Shown here in pieces: positions 61,545 to 64,000 of a DNA stretch of 64,000 bases (positions are counted from its first letter, which is position 1; each line of letters starts with the position of its first letter). Position numbers and translations under genes: made by a program. The DNA lies in assembly GCA_029237695.1 (NCBI GenBank), contig CM055275.1, forward strand, positions 89,020,433-89,084,432, written 5' to 3'. Under the pieces are notes generated by a model. That model saw only the letters and a list, made by a program, of their open reading frames with translations. It did no database searches and was not told the origin of the DNA. This DNA comes from Conchocele bisecta (Eukaryota > Mollusca > Bivalvia > Lucinida > Thyasiridae).

Positions 61545-62105
61545 TAACATATTGTTGTATCAGGCATTGACCTGATACAAACATCCGGGTTACAACGAAG
61601 TGACAACTGACTTTCCATTGGCCGGATGACGCCACGTGACGTTACCGAATGACGTCCGTGTAATGACGCAACGTAGAAAAGTCCGCGTTCTGTTCATAGA
61701 TAACGACGTCATCTGTGGTCATTTTCGAGCATAAAACGTTACCTTATAAATAGAAAGCCAGACTACTGTATTTTGATATCAAGTTTATCAGGCTCGGTTC
61801 GGAAACGGTATGAATTCGTCGGCAAGCCTCGGAATTCCTACACGTTTCCTAGTAGCCTTGCCTGATAAACTTGATATCAAAAGAACTACTCTCTTTTGAT
61901 ATCAAGTTTATCAGACTCGGCTCGACAAGCCTCGGAATTCCTACGCGTTTACTAGCCTTGCCTGATAAACTTGATGGCAAAAGGACTACAATATTTTGAT
62001 ATCAAGTTTATCAGGCTCTGCTCGGAAACTGTAGGAATTCCTCGGCAAGCCCGGAATTCCTACACGTTTCCTAGCCTGTCAAAAGACAGCAGCCTGGTAT
62101 TCTAT
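61545..62105. mobile_element. MITE-H with three tandem hairpins
   Basis: GATATCAAGTTTATCAGGCT / GCCTGATAAACTTGATATCA pairs at 61775-61880, 61895-61975 and 61996-62090, each with AATTCCTAC...GTTTCCTAG inside. Confidence 0.8.
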
Positions 62106-62154
62106 ATGTGTCACGTTTCTGCACATTGCACTATGAAAGGTTACTCAATTCAAT

Positions 62155-62262
62155 TCAACTCGCCGTGGACTAGTGATTAAAGCATGTTTACAAAGCCTCT
62201 GCCTCGCACGTGCGAGGCGTTGGTTCGAGCCTCCACTCGGGCTGATATGGCCGGCTCGTGAG
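62155..62262 (+). repeat. tRNA-derived SINE-like head
   Basis: GGACTAGTGATTAAAGCATG (A-box-like) and GGTTCGAGCC (B box) about 45 bases apart, as in polymerase III promoters. No intact cloverleaf, so not called as a tRNA gene. Confidence 0.4.
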
Positions 62263-62284
62263 TCGTCAACAGGTTAAATAATTG

Positions 62285-62380
62285 CACATGATGATGATGG
62301 CTATGGTGGTGGATGATTGTTCTGGTAATGATAATGATGACGACGACGATGAAGATGATGTCAATGAAGGTGAAAGCATT
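62285..62380. repeat. (GAT)n-rich low complexity
   Basis: ATGATGATGG, GATGACGACGACGATGAAGA runs. Confidence 0.8.
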
Positions 62381-62417
62381 AAATAACAAAATATGTGAAA
62401 AATAGCATTAAGTCATT

Positions 62418-62660
62418 GTTAACTCTTTGCATGCTAGGCGAAAATATCCGCCAAACGAATTAGGGTATATGTTTTATTTCTCTCTGTAAATATGTTTTGA
62501 AATTTCATTAGAATTGTGTCCTCCGGACACAATTCTAATGCAATTACAAAGACATATTCATGACATTCATAAGGAGAAATAAAAGAAAATATAATGAATT
62601 GTCATCTGCCATTTTTGAACTATTTATAGCCTACAAATTTCCCAGCATGCAAAGAGTTTA
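62418..62660. mobile_element. MITE-E copy (TTAA-flanked)
   Basis: TTAACTCTTTGCATGCTAGG ... CCCAGCATGCAAAGAGTTTA; centre GTGTCCTCCGGACAC. Confidence 0.9.
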
Positions 62661-62813
62661 AAGTTATGGAAGTAGATATATATTATATTGTCCGACAGAA
62701 CACGAATACACATCCGCACGCTTTTACCCAATTAATTATAACTTCCGTACACGTTACTACTCTCAGTGAAGACTCGTACTTTTGACAGTCTACAATTCAC
62801 GCATGCCCAGGGC

Positions 62814-63097
62814 CCTATTTCACCAACATTGCAAAGTATACTTTCCTAGCAAAGTATACTTTGAGGGAGAAATTTTAAATTTTAGGATAAATTTATTAAT
62901 TTTTATTATACTGAATTTATTACATTATCACAGCCATTTTGGCTGTGATAATGTAATAAATTCAGTATAATAATTCTGCATACGTTTAATTATCAACTAT
63001 ATGCAATCATTAGTTCTGTATGAAATAATGCATTTCGGAAAAATCAATGATTACTCCCTCAAAGTATACTTTGCAATTTTGATGAAATCGGCTACAG
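62814..63097. mobile_element. MITE-B copy
   Basis: CCTATTTCACCAACATTGCA ... GATGAAATCGGCTACAG. Confidence 0.9.
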
Positions 63098-63189
63098 ATA
63101 GATCTATGTCCGATTCAAGTACGAGTTCCGGAAACAGAAACACACTTTGCGTCGTACCCAGTATGCTGCATCTCTAACCCGATTAGAGT

Positions 63190-63512
63190 CCACCCCAGCC
63201 GCCAATCTGTGATAAAATATTCCGGAATCGATCGTATATTTCCGGCAAGCCACAAGCTAAGCTAATAAGTGATTTCCGGAATAATTGGTTTACTTCCGAC
63301 AACCACGAAGTCCGTCCGAATATTTTCTGAGACTGATGCGATCTATAATAATCAGCCAATTCCGGAATTTGTCGTTTCTTCGACAATGATCTTTTCCGAA
63401 TATTTCCCAAAGTTTACATGTAAACCATTACGCAATATGTGACGTGTTCAACCATTTCCGGAATCTATCGTCTTTTTCCGGACAGCCACGAACTCCTCCT
63501 ACAATTTCCGGT
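63190..63512. repeat. degenerate TTTCCGG-rich repeat
   Basis: About ten TTCCGGAA/TTTCCGG motifs with a recurring TTTTTCCGG-CA-GCCACGAA pattern at ~85-base spacing, next to the membrane-protein exon; possibly its 3'UTR. Confidence 0.55.
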
Positions 63513-63519
63513 CGCAATT

Positions 63520-63664
63520 TACGCCATTACGCAGATCAATGCTTTCCCTTCGAGTACCTCGTCCTCGACCTTCCGGCTGGATGTTGCCCGGTCCGCGCCG
63601 ATGGATAACACGGAGCACATGAACACAATCAGGGTACCAATCACGCACATGTAGAACGACCAAC
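63520..63664 (-). CDS. terminal exon of a likely multi-pass membrane protein
   Basis: Acceptor GTTTCTTTCCAG; enters in phase 1 and reads GWSFYMCVIGTLIVFMCSVL then SIGADRATSSRKVEDE. The Gly-Trp-Ser-Phe opening, one ~20-residue membrane helix and a charged tail resemble the last helix of claudin/LHFPL-like four-helix proteins, but the family call is inference from one exon. It reads on to a TAA at 63520 (VLEGKALICVMA before it); alternatively GAG|GTACTC is a donor and the gene continues. The rest would lie beyond the right edge. Confidence 0.5.
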
Positions 63665-63737
63665 CTGGAAAGAAACACATTTTAACACGTGGTTTCCGAA
63701 CTGACGTAGTGCTTTTGTTTAGATATGTAGATTTCCT

Positions 63738-63979
63738 TTAACTCTTTGCATGCTGGGAAACTTGTGGGCTATAAAGAGTTCAAAACTAGCGGACAAAAAT
63801 TCATCATATTTTCTTGTATTTCTCCCCGTAAATATCATGAATATGTCATGGAATTTCATTAGAATTGAGTCCTGAGGACTTAATTCTAATGAAATTTCAA
63901 GACATATTTACAGAGAGAAATAAAACATACACTCCTAATTCGTTTGGCGGATATTTTCGCCGCTAGCATGCAAAGAGTT
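63738..63979. mobile_element. MITE-E copy (TTAA-flanked)
   Basis: TTAACTCTTTGCATGCTGGG ... GCTAGCATGCAAAGAGTTG; centre GAGTCCTGAGGACTTAA. Confidence 0.9.
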
Positions 63980-64000
63980 GACATCTTTACAATGGAATCA

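Noticed and set aside
62155..62262. tRNA gene
   Set aside because: B box is good but no complete cloverleaf or acceptor stem could be drawn.

Overview
This window is eukaryotic (metazoan) genomic DNA, AT-rich and very repeat-dense. Genes are split into short GC-richer exons with canonical GT/AG junctions, separated by long introns packed with palindromic DNA transposons. The repeat repertoire points to a mollusc, most likely a bivalve: dozens of foldback MITEs, a 1.3 kb CACCTGAG-type repeat with internal ~400 bp duplications, and short tandem arrays. That assignment is inference from repeat types; no species marker is visible.

Protein-coding content: (1) a large minus-strand gene, partial at its 3' end (left edge), encodes a ZP (zona pellucida) domain protein. 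Eleven exons from 26.45 kb down to 1.53 kb are recognisable. Reading phases agree across every junction except one gap between 7.6 and 5.7 kb. The ZP domain is preceded by what look like two copies of an unrecognised extracellular domain. (2) A minus-strand alpha-1,3-fucosyltransferase (GT10) occupies 47.08-42.11 kb in two exons. (3) A plus-strand carbohydrate sulfotransferase (Sulfotransfer_2, HNK-1ST type) occupies 48.7-53.9 kb in three exons, one of only 35 bp. Genes 2 and 3 are head-to-head about 1.6 kb apart, and both read as type II Golgi membrane enzymes. (4) A single minus-strand exon at 63.5-63.7 kb looks like the end of a multi-pass membrane protein. (5) A degenerate non-LTR retrotransposon lies at 27.5-30.9 kb, with a second truncated copy at 12.0-12.5 kb.

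Region by region: 0-26.5 kb is the ZP gene with introns full of MITEs; 24.2-26.26 kb is a 19-bp minisatellite grown out of one of its exon-donor junctions. 26.5-42 kb is intergenic or upstream-intron sequence made of MITEs, LINE, minisatellites and hairpins. 42-54 kb is the glycan-enzyme pair. 54-64 kb is repeats again, ending in the membrane-protein exon.

Repeat families, by labels used here: A (GGGCCC...CGTACGAC palindrome, about 17 copies, 3-bp target duplications), B (GCAAAGTATACTT palindrome), C, E and W (TTAA-flanked, piggyBac-like ends), D (CTGTGACTGGAGAAATGG), F, G (GTAGGTTAGTGCCGTG), H (GATATCAAGTTTATCAGG), J (CCCACTCAGTAGGCAC, TTAA-flanked), K, L (GCCTGCGTTAATC), M (CTCGTGGCCACGA), N, O, P (CATCTGCGTAATTTCATTAA), Q, R, S, U, V, X, Y, plus pogo/Tigger-like CAGTGAAACCTCTCTAAACC elements. 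At least nine element-within-element insertions give a relative age order.
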